Part shown: positions 34,124-46,111 of the stretch, piece by piece
Layout of the letters: each line of letters starts with the position of its first letter
Numbering within the stretch: position 1 is the first letter of the stretch
From: Marthasterias glacialis
Taxonomy: Eukaryota > Echinodermata > Asteroidea > Forcipulatida > Asteriidae
Length of the DNA stretch: 64,000 bases
Reading direction: 5' to 3'
NCBI GenBank assembly: GCA_911728455.2
Contig: OU452222.1
Coordinates: 19,044,559-19,108,558, forward strand
Notes under the pieces: model-generated
Told to the model about the DNA's origin: nothing
Databases searched by the model: none
The model's input: the letters and a program-made list of their open reading frames with translations, nothing else
Program-made: the position numbers and the translations under genes

Positions 34124-34699
34124 TGAGAGGACCAACTGTGCCCTGAATTACAAAAACAAAAACAACTTATTGTTAATTGACTGCTAGAAATATTCAAATT
34201 AAATCTTTCTTTTTTTTCTCAAAAAGATAATTTGAAAATGGGGAAAGAAATGCCGGGGATATTTATAGTATGTTGCATGTAGGTAGGTGGAAACAGTCGA
34301 TGCTAGTCCCAATCAATGATTATAGAGCGCCGAAAGGGCAAGATGGGGAACTGGAGCTCTATTTTTTGGAATGTGAAATACGCAACATGGGCGCCATTTC
34401 CGCAAGTGAATGTTTTGTTTCTCATTGATAGCAATGGCCTATGTCTGCACTGATCTGCACTCTTCGATTGTTGTATCTGACAGAAGAGTTACTGGCTGAA
34501 ATGAAATCCAGTGGGATTCAGGTTTTCAGTATACCGGGCTACACAGCTGGTATCCCACATGACTGCGCAAATCAATATGCATGTCAGGGCATCAGCGGAC
34601 ATTGGCATTACACACAGCCTGGTATCCTGCGTTGACTGAGGGAAAACAATATGAAAGTCAGGGCCTCAGCGAACACGCAATCCTCGCAGCGTTTTTACA

Positions 34700-35170
34700 C
34701 ATAAGGAAACAGTCGTTGAGTATCACGTTCAAAATGGTGATTCTAACGGCAAATTTGAGAGTGGGCTAAAATTCATCGATTTGGAGGACCGAAAATGATC
34801 GTGAGTACAATTAAATGCATTTTATTTCATCGAAATGCTTGGAGAAGCCACATTCAAAATGGCGATTCTAACGGCAAATTTGATATATGCGTGATAGTGG
34901 GCTAAAAATCATCGATTTGGAGGACCAAAAATGATCGTGAGTACAATTAACTGCATTTTATTTCACCGTAAATTCTTGGAGAAGCCATTACGCGATTTTC
35001 AAGCAATTCTGTCGAGTCTTTGTTGCAATTTTGACAATTTTGTAACTGATTCAGAAAAAAACCGCTTCGGAGCACTTTCCAAATATACCACGGACTGGGG
35101 CGCTAGTACGACAGATAATGTCAAAAATCTCAAAAAAGGAGTACAGCGCCCCAGTTACTGGGTCTATGTA
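34700..35170 (+). repeat. Dispersed repeat with internal tandem duplication
   Basis: A segment from TTCAAAATGG to AAATTTGA, then GATTTGGAGGACC and ATGATCGTGAGTACAATTAA, occurs twice (about 34727 and 34853; period near 126 bp). The 3' part (TAATGTCAAAAATCTCAAAA, GTACAGCGCCCCAGTTACTG) is the inverse of the block at 11040-11400. It lies in the first intron of RBM39, upstream of the start codon. Confidence 0.55.
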
Positions 35171-35669
35171 TGGACTGTCTTTACTTGGACCTTATTCGCC
35201 AGATGATGACCAAATGTTTAAGAAGTGACCAAGTGACTCAGACTAGGTCGTAAAGCAAATAATAGGAGGGAGTCCCGAGTAATATTGGCGCTATTTATGG
35301 GGCTTGGTGGGCCAAATCAGCTATTTGTATTTCAATTCATTTGCCGGGAATCTGAGCCTGATTTTCTATCCAATTTATCCAGCGCGAATAAAAAACATCC
35401 AAACTTCAAACCACATCATACACATTCCTCAATATTACCAGATCAAGGATTAAGTGATATTTCCACAGTTTAACGGTTTAACGAAAGTTTAAAAAGGTGA
35501 ATTATTATGCCCTGTAAACGTAATATACGTTAGCTACATATTATGCATAATCCCAACCAGCGTATCACAGTCCATTATGAACTCTTTCAACAATAATTCA
35601 TAAAAACCACATCGTTCAACTCTATATTAAAATTTGTTACAATTAAAAAAAACCGTAAATCTTACTTAC

Positions 35670-35815
35670 CAATATATATTGAAAAGATGAGGAAATATGC
35701 GTCTGTCTTGAAGATGCACTTAATGTCCAAAGGCAGCTGCTTCTATGCAGAGAAAATCGTGCACCAGTCGTAGACGTTTTCGATTCGTCCGTCGTACTAC
35801 TGTTTTCGTTTTGAC
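35670..35815 (-). other. RBM39: Putative RBM39 5' UTR exon
   Basis: A strong minus-strand donor, TTG followed by GTAAGTAAG (GT is plus AC at 35668-35669), ends a non-coding exon that would splice to the acceptor at 34143, 19 bases upstream of the RBM39 start codon. The upstream limit is a guess from the promoter motifs near 35.85 kb. Confidence 0.55.
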
Positions 35816-35819
35816 GATT

Positions 35820-35870
35820 TCAAAATGGCCGATTACACATACTAAGCGCATGCGCGTGTGACGTCCCAGT
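35820..35870 (-). promoter_or_regulatory. Probable RBM39 core promoter with NRF1 and CRE-like sites
   Basis: Contains the palindromic NRF1-type site GCGCATGCGC at 35846-35855 and TGACGTCC at 35859-35866, plus AAAATGGCCG (YY1-like) at 35823. These motifs are typical of TATA-less housekeeping promoters. It sits just upstream of the putative 5' UTR exon. Confidence 0.5.
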
Positions 35871-37182
35871 ACCTTTTTATAATATTTTTAGCGTGACGGG
35901 TTTCCTCGAAGGTGATCAGGAGTTAAAGGGGATTTGTTCCATGTACACGTACAAACTGGTTAAAAAAATATACATATGTATAAAAATGTGTTAATTTTTT
36001 TTTTAAAGAGTACAATTATTCTTTTACAAAATTAATTACCTTTTTGTTGTTTTTTCGTCATCATTCGTCATCTTTTTCAATGCAAAATTGTTGTAGATGG
36101 TTTTGGGCGTGATTAGAATCCAGACAATAATTCATGGTCAGATTTTAATTAATTACCACACTAATCATTTGCAGAATTGTTTCGTGCAATACCTTACTTG
36201 AAAGCTTTCTAGAGTCTATAAATAACTATACAATTTTAATCTGAATATTCGGGTCAAACTGGTCCCAAAATCGGACAGGACTGCGGAGCTGGACAATGTA
36301 CTAAAAATCTCTCTATGAGTTGCGCAGTGGCGTAGCCAGTTTCTTTTTCAATGGGTGGGCACGGGGGGCATTGCTTTTCAGTGTGGGACAGTGACTTTGT
36401 TTTTAATTAATAAATTACATGTATCTGGATTTTTTTTTCATGGGAGGCACCTGGGAGGACTGAGAATTTATAGGAGGGGTCACTGCGGCTTGTTCACCCG
36501 CACGTAGTGTTGAGGAACAGAAGGCCAAAAGCAACACCCTCAGCAACAAGCCACAGCCGCTACAATTTCAAAATACTTCGGTTGATACAAATACTTCGTT
36601 TAATATCAAAAATTGTACACAATATTATAAATAATTAACGATTACAAAAATGGTATAAAATGTGGATTGAAATTCATTAATTAATAATGCTATCTTATCA
36701 AAAACACTTCTTTGTACAAAAACATTGTGTAACAAAATCCAATAAACTTTAAATTAATAAAATTAAATGTTAACCCTTAAATACGCGTATGTACAATTTG
36801 TATGAATATTGAATATCTTGTTCTTTCGTCCAGGGCAAACTTTAGTAACTGATCAGCAAAAAATATAATTTCTATAGAAATGTTGACTGGTAACCTGTTT
36901 GTGTTTCTAAGCAATGATTGTAAGATAATAAGACGCTTTATTAATATTAACAACTGGATTTTATTTTAACAAATCGGACCTACAAATTAAATTAGCTCTA
37001 CAAATTTGATTGCTAAAACATTATACGAAAATAAACGGAGAACTGGGACACATAATATTTTATGCAATTATACAATTACGGCTTTGGTGTTAATGTTTTC
37101 CGATGTGAGCAAATTTATAAGTTCCTGTTCGTCTTTTGTGTTCTTTATTCGGATTGGACATTAAGCCGTACCTATTGCCCTG

Positions 37183-37405
37183 TATGGAACGCCAAAGAGG
37201 CATAAACTCCGATCAACACATCGATTGGTCTTTTGCATCCACCGATGGGTCTTTTGAATTGGTCTTTTTTTCATCGATCGATCGATGAAAGACACAACTT
37301 GATCGATAAAAAAAGGACCGAACGATCAATGCAAAATACTAATCAATCGATGTAAACGACTGATCGATGTGTTGATCGGAAGATATGCCACTTTGGTGTT
37401 CCACA
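37183..37405. repeat. Palindromic element dense in ATCGAT
   Basis: The outer arms are inverse copies: GGAACGCCAAAGAGGCATA then CCGATCAACACATCGAT at the left; ATCGATGTGTTGATCGG then TATGCCACTTTGGTGTTCC at the right. The interior carries repeated ATCGAT units, including ATCGATCGATCGAT near 37275. No coding capacity; foldback-type element. Confidence 0.6.
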
Positions 37406-37519
37406 TAGCCCCGGTGATTCTGGTGAATTGTTTGCTGCAAAATGCGCTGCGTCACTAGCCCTATATACATAATATATGACTCTGCCTCTGTGCACAGATC
37501 GGTGTAGTATAATTATATT

Positions 37520-37990
37520 TAAGTGATGTTTGAAGCTTTGCATGGTGTGAAAAAATAATAAGGAACTATAATTAAATAGTAAACTTGCGGGTACAACCAT
37601 ATATAAAAACTCTTTTAGAAAGGAGTGGTGGCTCTGAAAAGAGCCGTTGGGGTCTCGGCGTTTCGAACAGTATACTCTGTACGTCTTCAGGAGAATGTTG
37701 GGCTGCTGATGATGCTGGTGCTTAAGTGGGGCTACAGGGATGCACATTTTGGCGGGAAGGATCCAAGTTCTTGTTGACCGGTGATGCATGGCGGGTGGCT
37801 GCTGGCTGGATGTGTGTGCGCTGGGGTGTGTCAGTGTCGCCCGGCATTCTCCTGAAGACGAACAGAGTAAACTGTTCGAAATGTCGAGACCCCAACGGCT
37901 CTTTTCAGAGCCACCACTCCTTTCTAAAAGAGTTTTCATACATAGTTGTACCCGCAAGTTTACTATTTAATTATAGTTCCTTATAATAAT
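37520..37990. mobile_element. Penelope-type inverted repeat with two hammerhead-like motifs
   Basis: Arms 37556-37700 (minus orientation) and 37845-37986 (plus) are inverse copies, from TTATAGTTCCTTAT at the outside inward. Each arm contains a minimal type I hammerhead-like motif: TCTC, CTGAAGA, stem II with ACAG/CTGT, GAAA, a 2-bp stem III zone, then GAGACC pairing with TCTC. Plus copy 37848-37891; minus copy about 37694-37651. The outer flank GAAGCTTTGCATGGTGTG matches the inverse at 42485-42515. No reverse transcriptase is present. Confidence 0.6.
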
Positions 37991-38556
37991 TATGTTTGTA
38001 CAAAAGTGAAGGCATCCAGGGTTAGCCGCGTCACCATGTACATCTTACACGAGGTGCTATTATTATAAATAGGTCTCACAATAATTCAAAAATAGCTCTG
38101 CGTCCTGTCGTAGTGAGCGCTTTGAGACTCCTATCAGGTGTTTATAAAGTGCTACATAATAACAGCGTGTTTTTATTATTACTATGAAAAACCCAGGTGA
38201 CAACTTGTGGTGACAGCTTGTAACACTTTTGGCGTATAGCCCCCCACCAAGGAAGGTCTTGGTCTCAGCCTGCAAAAAGTCTCGGTCTCAGAAAGCTTAG
38301 TCTTGAATGATCTGAGCCCCAATTTCATGCCACTGCTTTACCGCGGAATTCTACCCTATATACAGCCCATACAGGATCAGCCGTTTTATAGGCTGCCATA
38401 AGCGATGTGGTACAAAGTAGCGCCTTGAAATTGTGCCCATGCCCCCACCCCCCCCCCCCCCCCCCCATCGGAATGACTGGTATGGCCTGGAATACAACTG
38501 TGCCCTCGGCCAAGGGAAGAAATTCAAAAGTTCCTCATACAGGACTGGGCAATAGT

Positions 38557-38795
38557 TTTTTAATACTAAACATTCTCTCTCAATGTAAAAGAGTGAAAAA
38601 CCACTCGTTTTGTCCGCCATACCACTCTTGCAAGGAGCCATGACGGACAACTCTTTTTAGAGTGAAAAACATGTATTTTCACTAGATTCAGAGTGAAATT
38701 CAATCCACTTTCACTCAATAAAGAGTGGTGAAGAGTGAGTTTTACTCTCAAAAGAGCCAAGCTGACACCACTCTGGCAAGCGAGTAAAATTTTCA
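38557..38795 (+). repeat. Dispersed repeat with AAGAGTG/TCACTCT motifs
   Basis: Matches 59250-59506 in the same orientation: CACTCGTTTTGTCCGCCA, GGACAACTCTTTTTAGAGTG and CACTCTCAAAAGAGCCAA-like segments. The opposite end here is eroded. Non-coding. Confidence 0.5.
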
Positions 38796-39045
38796 CAATA
38801 TTGAGATTTAAAAGCTACAAATACTAGTCGTTTTGCTCCTGAACACAGAGGAAGAATAGTCATGGAATTGAAATAAATCATCATTACATGCAAGTTTATA
38901 ATAGTTTAATATCTGGAGAGGGTAGTTCCGCACTACCAAATCCAATATAGCAGACCGACACGTGAGTTAGCCTATTCGATGTTTCGATGGGACAAAAGTT
39001 TGTAGTTACAGTGTTCCCCATTGGGTGTGACCTAAAGGTCTTGCC

Positions 39046-40892
39046 TTAATCTGTATGGCCCTTTTTAAGTCTCTCTTTCTCCAAAATGTCATCAACCAAG
39101 GACTTCCCTTCGAAAGCCGAAGGGGTTTTAAAAGAGCCACCGATACGATCCCACAACGTGAAGTACTGACCGTAGTTGTAGTTGTAATATAGGTGGTGAT
39201 CGGTGTGGTGGGCGGAGCCATTGATGAACGGTCTGAGAACGGTTGGTACCCGGTAGTCACCGTCGTGGATACTGATGGTCCACACGTTCACCAGGAAGAA
39301 GAGTACCAGGTACACGTACTTGTTGAGCGGGAAGATGAACGGGTAGAGATGGTAAGGAATGCTCTGTAGGAAACCATCGATGGGGTGGAAGGCGTGGCTG
39401 GCGAACGGGGTGGGGACCTTCCAAATGTGGTGCATCTTGTGGATGTGGCGGTAAAGAAGGCGGTGGTGCATGGCTCGGTGGATCCAGTAAATGGCACAAT
39501 CGGTGAAGAAGACAAAACCGACGATATCTCTGATGTTCAACAACAACCCTGACAACCAAAACAGAAGATTGACACAATTAATAAGCTATAAAGCATAGGG
39601 TCAAACGAGACCTCAAGGTGTAGCCATCTTGTTTTCTTCAATTTAAATCAGTAGGAACGAAGCGAGGCCGGAAGGAAGAGTCTGATGCTTTTTCAATAAA
39701 GTGTCACTGTCATTGGGTACCGCGTAGGCCTATAACAAGCGAATCTGACACTAAACAAATCGGGGGATAATGGTCGCGATCTGACAAAAGGAATGAATAC
39801 AAAGTTGACATATTATATTAAACACATAGAATAACAGAATAGTTTATACACTTAATTGATTGAAAGGCAGGTTGCGTCCGAAGCAAACGACTTTGGCTAC
39901 GGCTGTCGCTGATGGCTGCACTGACAACTGGCTTTTTCAGGAGATCCGGTCCTAGCCACTGCCGAAGCCGTTAATTCGGACACGGCCTTAGGTCGTGTTC
40001 GAATTGGTGGCTATGGCTACGGCTGGATCGCCGCCTCATCATGCGTTGAAGTATAAGATTAGCAACACCGGTAGCCGTAGCCGATACGGCCTCATAATCA
40101 GCAAACCGTTTGATTCTCTTACCAAAACATCCCGGTTGCGGGGGACCATCGAACAGTTTACTGTACCCGCGAACTTCTACGAAAAACATGGCCGTCGTGA
40201 AGACTGCAATGACTGGTAAGATCTTCAGTGATGTGGTTATCTCCAGCCACTTCTGATTCTGTTAAAACGAACCGGAGAAAACTTCAGTAATGTGTTTCAT
40301 TTTACTTTCCTTGTGCCTATACAAATTTTTAAATAAAACAGTACAAAACTTAGGTCTAGCACCTGGAACCCTCGGGTCCGGATCATTTGTGACCCGAATC
40401 AGATTCATTCGTGACCCGGAAGTTTCAAACTGCATGTTTCCTGTATTTTATGTGCACGGTTGAAAAACAATGGACCTTATGCGTCTAACGTCATGAGTCC
40501 CATAGAAATATGTACAACAGTGCACTCAATCAGGTCAAAACGGCCGTAAGTTTACTGTAGGAAAAAGGCTGAGCATTACCCTCTCTTATTAAGGTTAAGA
40601 AGGTCTGTGTAAAGAAGTATAACCTAAGGTATTGTTGGCTAATCTCTTTTAAAAAAACCTCCATATTTTCTGCACCAACCTTTAAAAACAGAGGATGTTT
40701 CTCCAGCCTGTGGTCGAAGAGGAAATAGTAGTTGAACGCCGCTGACGAAATATACACAAGTATCCCGGAAAAAATGGTGATCACGAACAGGCTGCAAATC
40801 TGGCGAGCCCAGTACCCGGCTTGCCAGCTCTCCGGGTAGACGTGGAGGGCATCAAACAGGTACTTATCGGCGATGTCCAGTACGATATCCAT
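39046..40892 (-). CDS. SC5D: Lathosterol 5-desaturase (sterol C5-desaturase), 3 coding exons
   Basis: Endoplasmic-reticulum di-iron enzyme that introduces the C5-C6 double bond in sterols (lathosterol to 7-dehydrocholesterol) late in cholesterol synthesis. Coding exons: 40892-40680, 40258-40123, 39548-39046; GT-AG junctions in frame, 283 aa (human 299). The fatty-acid-hydroxylase superfamily histidine clusters are intact: HRAMHH (140-145), HKMHH (153-157), HHTDHH (230-235). Also visible are the PTPFASHAFHPIDGFLQS block, ISIHDGDYRVP and YNYGQYFTLWDRIGGSF. Hydrophobic segments near 33-52, 85-102, 127-139 and 183-210 fit a multi-pass ER protein. A 5' UTR segment begins at the acceptor preceding 40951, so at least one upstream non-coding exon exists. 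The C-terminus is slightly shorter than in vertebrates. Very confident. Confidence 0.96.
39880..40095. repeat. GGCTATGGCT-family repeat in SC5D intron 2
   Basis: Carries GGCTACGGCTGTCGCTGATG, CCGAAGCCGTTAATTCGGAC, then GTGTTCGAATTGGTGGCTA and GGCTACGGCTG, an imperfect foldback of the family at 3652-3926. It lies in the intron just downstream of the exon beginning 40123. Confidence 0.45.
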
Positions 40893-42369
40893 GGTGACTG
40901 GAAAGGAGGAGGTTGTGGAGGTCGAATGAAATGATGGGTTAGCGTTGAAACCTGTTGAGAGGAATAGGAAGTTTAAAAAAAAAAAATGAAGTGTCTTTGC
41001 TATACATCTGATGAACATTTGGTTGGTTGCATTCTGAAAAGCTCAACCATTGTGAAGTTTGTACCAATTTTCTAGAGGATTATTTTGTCTGCAATGCTGT
41101 CACAAATGAGAAAATAGCACTCTTACAGATAATCCGTGCCCAAGCCGATTTTACCTTAAAAATGAATTGATTCCAGCGAACGAAATTTAAAAGGGCATGT
41201 TATTTCATAACGAATGAAATTTAACAAATCGCGTTTTGACCTTGCAGACGGCCAACCACTCTACTAGAAGATGTGCGTCGGCCGTGCCCGCTGTTGGTAC
41301 CCAAAAGTCAGCTACAATACAACGTCATTTCGCCTGCATTTTTGTCTCTTTGTCGGACGGCACCCGGCTTAAATTGAGCAGGCAGCGCGCGTTTATGTGT
41401 CCGGCACAAGCATTCTTTACCAAATTAATTTTTCTGTCACTATTTTGTTGATGGATTTTTTTCGCTCGATATCTTATTTGAAAGTTAACAACTTTGGTCA
41501 TCATACAAAAATAACAATATTCAACATTTGGATTCATTTTTCAGGTGAAATCGGCGTTGAGCACGGGTCATTAATCTTTAAAGATCCCAAATTACAGCAG
41601 GATTGCAGCAATCGAAATAAGCGTGATGTAGCGTATACCGGATACATAAAGTCCCTGACAAAACACAAGCCGTAACTGTAATCGTTTGTGTGTTATTGAA
41701 AATGATGAAAATGAATGAGGGTTTCTCAATCTTTAAAAAATGAAACAATAACTTTTTTTCAAAGGAAATTCAAGGTTTTAATAATGATTTAAAAACTTTG
41801 TCAAAAGCGAATGAACGATGTGACCACATCATTGACTTTGATCCAAGATCACGCCCATCCCTGGTCCTAAATAAAACCAAAACGAACGAGGTACAGTATA
41901 GCGAAAACAGACTGGTCCTCGTATAATGTTCACCAGCTTTTACGTACTTGCATATATAGGGAACTCGACAAATATGGACGCGGTGTCACGAGGAATATTG
42001 ACCTGATCTAATAGTGCACCTTATGTTAAAAATAGTAGAAATTGGCGCGCGTCTTAACATCTTTAAAGTTGTAATTTGGACAAAATATTCTCACTAGGGT
42101 TGTGTTCCATCTATTGCATTCGATGCCCACGGCAATGAACGTGCAAGAATGCTCAGGCCAGTTTCGCAAACAGGGGGCCGCATATTGAAATCCAACTTGG
42201 CTGAAGCCCATAGTCTGCATTACAAGTCGTTCTGGTAACAAAATGTGCTGAAGCCTAACAAATGAGAGCATTATCAATAAGTTATCCCATAAACTTTTAT
42301 TAGAAAACGTTCGTGCCGGTTTTCGTTTATCAGGTCAAACTTTTGTAGGAAGTAAAACTACCGGTATTA

Positions 42370-42515
42370 CTACACAATAAACATGCGGGTACAATAATGA
42401 AGACGACCAGAGTATACTGTTCGAAACGTCGAGGCCGTAAGAATGGCTCTTTTCAAGGCCAGCACACCGGGATATCATAATTATTATCCACACTATTATA
42501 TGCAAAGCTTCAAAT
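42370..42515 (+). mobile_element. Penelope-type repeat fragment with decayed hammerhead motif
   Basis: Shares CATGCGGGTACAA, AGAGTATACTGTTCGAAACG, TCGAG and GGCTCTTTTCA with the pair at 37.6-37.9 kb, and ends with the same TGCAAAGCTTCAAA sequence. The motif core reads ATGAAGA instead of CTGAAGA, so the first core base is lost. Confidence 0.55.
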
Positions 42516-43987
42516 ATCCTTTTCAACTTTCAAATCCTCAACAAAATACAGTCACAAAATGACATTACATTATAAGGTTTCAGATTAATACACGTAAGCA
42601 TATATCTAAATAAGAAAATAATTCTGATGACAATTTGTTTAGTTTCCAGGTTTTTTTTCCTTCTTTAAATTCTGTTTGATCATTTTCCCTCTTTCACAGC
42701 CGTTACTTTGAGCAGCGTTCTTCTTGCGCCTGTCATGGGCGACCTCAAAAAATTGCTATTAACACATTTTAAACATTTTTGAAATGTCCCTTTTTTTTTA
42801 AAGTACAAAAGGGAAGCAAAACGCGGATTAAAATACAGTCATTTTTATCCAGGCAATCAATCACTTTATAATTTGTTTAGTTTTATACAACATACCTTTA
42901 CAATGACGTTACTTGTCGTCAGTGTCCGTTGGAAACAAAGTATGCAAAATAACACGATTGGACATAATTATTTTCACCCATTTTATATAGGAGCGAATGT
43001 ACGTACTTTGGCCACGCAGAGCTATAACTGGAACTGAGTTTGTCTAAATTTGGCAAGATAAGGCCAGCTCGCTGATAATGAATAATAAATGGAAATAGAA
43101 TGGTGAAAAGACTTATTGTGTTAACTGATGGCCTATCAGTAGATCAGTGTACATCCAGATTTAGATCTTGCCGTCGGTTCTGATTTTAGAACCAGAATCA
43201 CCAAATTTCCTTCCTCCAACATACATACCCAAGAAATTGTTATACAGTTTGTCCGTATCACGCAAATTTTAAAACCGACCTCACCCCCACCACACCACAC
43301 CACTTTTCATCGGTGTAACGGAGTAATAAATAAAAATATAAAATAAAAAATGAGGTTGAAAAATGCACAATTGAATTGTTCGATACATTTTAAATAGCCC
43401 CAAAACAAATACATGAAAAAAAGAAATATATATATATATAAATAAATAAATAAATAAATAAAAAATTATGTCTTTGCGCCCCGTTTGCCCCCACCTCAAA
43501 CGAAAATGTCTGGTAGTGCCACCCGTTCCGTGTATCTCTATTTGCATAGATATCTATTCATACGTCAATTAATCAGGTTTCATTTTTAGACCAAAATCTA
43601 TTTGCGGGCATTATCAGTTAAAACAAATGCGTATCTATTTTCTGGATTGTCATTGTGTGTAGGTTAAGGTCAAGCATTATTTGGTACAATGGAACATTAT
43701 TATTAGACTAAAGATGAATGTTGGACCCTGTATAGAATACAGAATGAGGCACCATGCCACGTCGCCATAATGACTACTCCGCAAACATTCACCTGATGCG
43801 TATCATCCGGTTCTCAATTCTGTCTTACCAGAATGTGGTTACCAGCCAAAATACCATGTCACATGTACCATCTGAGACTGGTATCCTGTTTATTTTTGCC
43901 AACAGAAATTGTTGAGCAATACTGTCTGCTTAAGTAGAAAACATTGCTTAGAATTGTTCTGCAAGCAAAACTAAGCAGGATTCATTT

Positions 43988-44113
43988 TCTCGCATATGAA
44001 ACAACAAAATGAGCTGACATTTTTACAGGTCGGTTTTTTTACAAATATCTTGATTTGTGCAAAGACTGGAAGCATTTACAGTCAGTTTATCAACTTGAGC
44101 TGGAGCTTTAAAG
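43988..44113 (-). mobile_element. Partial TTAA/AGCCCC MITE copy
   Basis: Truncated reverse-orientation copy sharing TATGAAACAAC, TTGATTTGTGCAAAG, GGAAGCATTTACAGTC and terminal GAGCTGGAGCT-TTAA with 53262-53612. Confidence 0.5.
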
Positions 44114-45729
44114 ACAAAGCAAATATTTATTAGTTTCAAACTGACAGGTCGCTACGACTGTATAATGATTCATTCACCAACACAGTCATGTGCCAATCCT
44201 CCACAGAAAACAAAATGGGAAACCCCTAAAATCACAATTGCCTATTTCGACTGACGCGCACAAATTCCTGACAAAACAAAATCGGTTTTGTTTTCACTAT
44301 AAAAAGTGACCATGAATAATATTCACAGGTTGTTTGCGTTACAGTGTGTTCAATGACAACTCATTGATCAATAAATAATCAATAACTCACCATTGATCAA
44401 TAAACCAATCAATAAGTCGTCATAATTGATTTTAAAAAAAATTGTGTAATGCATGGTGCTCCCACACAGACGAAACCACCTAAATATTCTAGTTCTACTA
44501 ATTTACATCCATTTTTCATATATGTATTTCGGTAGATAACTTGTAAATATAGAATAGAGCTACACTACACCCCTGAATGATGGCAAAGGTGTTTGTTTGT
44601 TTGTTTTTGTTTTTTTAATTTGTTGACTTTTTTAACTTGGCTTCAGGGACCTGATGAAAACATCAAAAGAGATGAAAAGTGGCCCATGGCAAAAGCTAGA
44701 ATCAAGTTGCAATAAAAGAACTACAAAAAAGAACAATAGAATCATTTTTTATGGTAACTAGGGAAAAGCTGGTGGTCATGGAGCCCTGAAACCTACTGCT
44801 AACGGACTAGAGCCCTCATCACGTGTCTATCACGTGTTCCACCATATATGCCTGGTGCAAGAATAAAGACCAACTTGACATGAGAGAATTTGACATTTTT
44901 ATATAGGCCTGTACATGAGTCCGGTAACCTGATTAAATGTTAGGCAAACGGATAATACCAGCGGACTATTAGTACATGTCAGACCATGTCGGACGGTCAC
45001 ACTAGACAAAAGCTCCTCTAGAATTGGGAAAGGCTCAGCGTGTGTAATACCATGTATCAATGTAGAATCTGTGGAGATTAAGAGGGCTTAAGACACAGCT
45101 TAAGATCGCCACCGGATATCCAACGAGTATTTAGCACGAAATACATACACCGAGTCAATTGTCAACACAATAGAGAAGCTGCGCATTGATTATCGCCTTT
45201 AGCTTCAAATCAGAGTCTAGAAGTTAAGCCGAAAGGGGATAAACTTTTCTGAAAAGTTAAATAAGGGAAGCCGTCTTTAACTAACCCCAAATATCCCCCG
45301 AAATCCGCCGGATCCCGGCGGGTTTCCGCTCTGTGAATATTTTCAATAGCTTTGCATAAACCATGAATGTGCCAACACGCAAGAGGTCATGCACTGGCCG
45401 AAGGGCTCATTAAATCCTGGAGCTTGACGGAGGGATTAACGTTTGAATAGCCAACACGCCAAACAATAGAAGGCTGGCAGGCGTTGGGCCAGTTTGGTCC
45501 GTCTATTGTTAAGGCATTACACCAGCTTTTTTGTGACTCACTTGCTGTCATGTACGTGTACTTGATCGGAGATATTTACCATTGTAATTTTTTTTTATTA
45601 ATCCTGTTCTACATGTATTTCTTTTTATACTCCCCAGGTTTTGATTCTCAAACTGTGTGTCAATTCAGCACAGGACTTTCCTGTTTTTGCTTAGCTTTTT
45701 GACGGAAATAAAATATTTGGGGTTAAAGT

Positions 45730-46085
45730 GTTATTGATCCCCGCCCCGAGTTATTTCCCAGTCCCCTTTATTTCCTGTCCTGTAATTACTTTCCGTCTCT
45801 GGTTGTTTCCAACATTTTCATGTCCTGTATTTTTCCATGACCCGGGTTATTTCAAAGTCATATTTCCCTGTTCCGTATTTTTTTCCCGCCCTGTGTTATT
45901 TTTCAGTCCCATTTTTTCATGTTCCATATTATTCCCTGCTCCGGGTTATTTCTCAGTCCTGTATAATTTTTTTTCCCGTAATCTTTAACCTCCCAGTTTA
46001 TTTCCTGTCCCGTGTTATTTGCCCGCCCTGTTTATTTATCGGTCCCATTATTTTAGTCTCCTAATGTCCCATTTTATTTTCCCCT
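45730..46085. repeat. Pyrimidine-rich degenerate tandem repeat
   Basis: At least eight variants of TTATTTCCCAGTCCC (for example GGGTTATTTCTCAGTCCTG and TTTATTTCCTGTCCCG) recur every 16-60 bp. The plus strand is strongly pyrimidine-biased, so apparent reading frames rich in F/P/S/C are repeat artefacts. Confidence 0.6.
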
Positions 46086-46111
46086 CTATCAACTCTATAA
46101 AAAATTTAAAC

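Larger units (their letters stand above)
35871..39045. other. Intergenic region, palindromic repeats, no gene
   Basis: Between the RBM39 promoter and the SC5D stop codon. AT-rich with no exon-like sequence. It contains a GTGGCGTAGCCAG-type repeat end at 36332, the ATCGAT-rich palindrome (37183-37405), a Penelope-type inverted repeat (37520-37990), a poly-C run (38448) and a TCACTCT-rich repeat (38557-38795). Apparent reading frames across the palindromes are by-products of the repeats. Confidence 0.5.
40952..45720. other. Intergenic region, repeat fragments, no convincing gene
   Basis: Upstream of SC5D. Contains a Penelope-type fragment (42370-42510), a TA/TAAA microsatellite (about 43428-43465), a fragment of the AAGCAGAAAA/ACCAGCCAAAA dispersed repeat (43830-44000) and a partial TTAA/AGCCCC MITE (43988-44113, minus). 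No exon-like sequence seen. Confidence 0.45.

Noticed and set aside
37343..37957. 204-codon minus-strand open frame
   Set aside because: It runs through two palindromic repeats (ATCGAT element and Penelope-type foldback), and similar peptide pieces occur on the opposite strand for the same reason.
39257..39577. 106-codon Pro/His-rich minus-strand frame
   Set aside because: Alternative frame of SC5D exon 3, which carries the three histidine clusters in the correct frame.
43428..43465. TATATA/TAAATAAA tract as a promoter or origin
   Set aside because: A plain microsatellite without nearby gene start or other signals.
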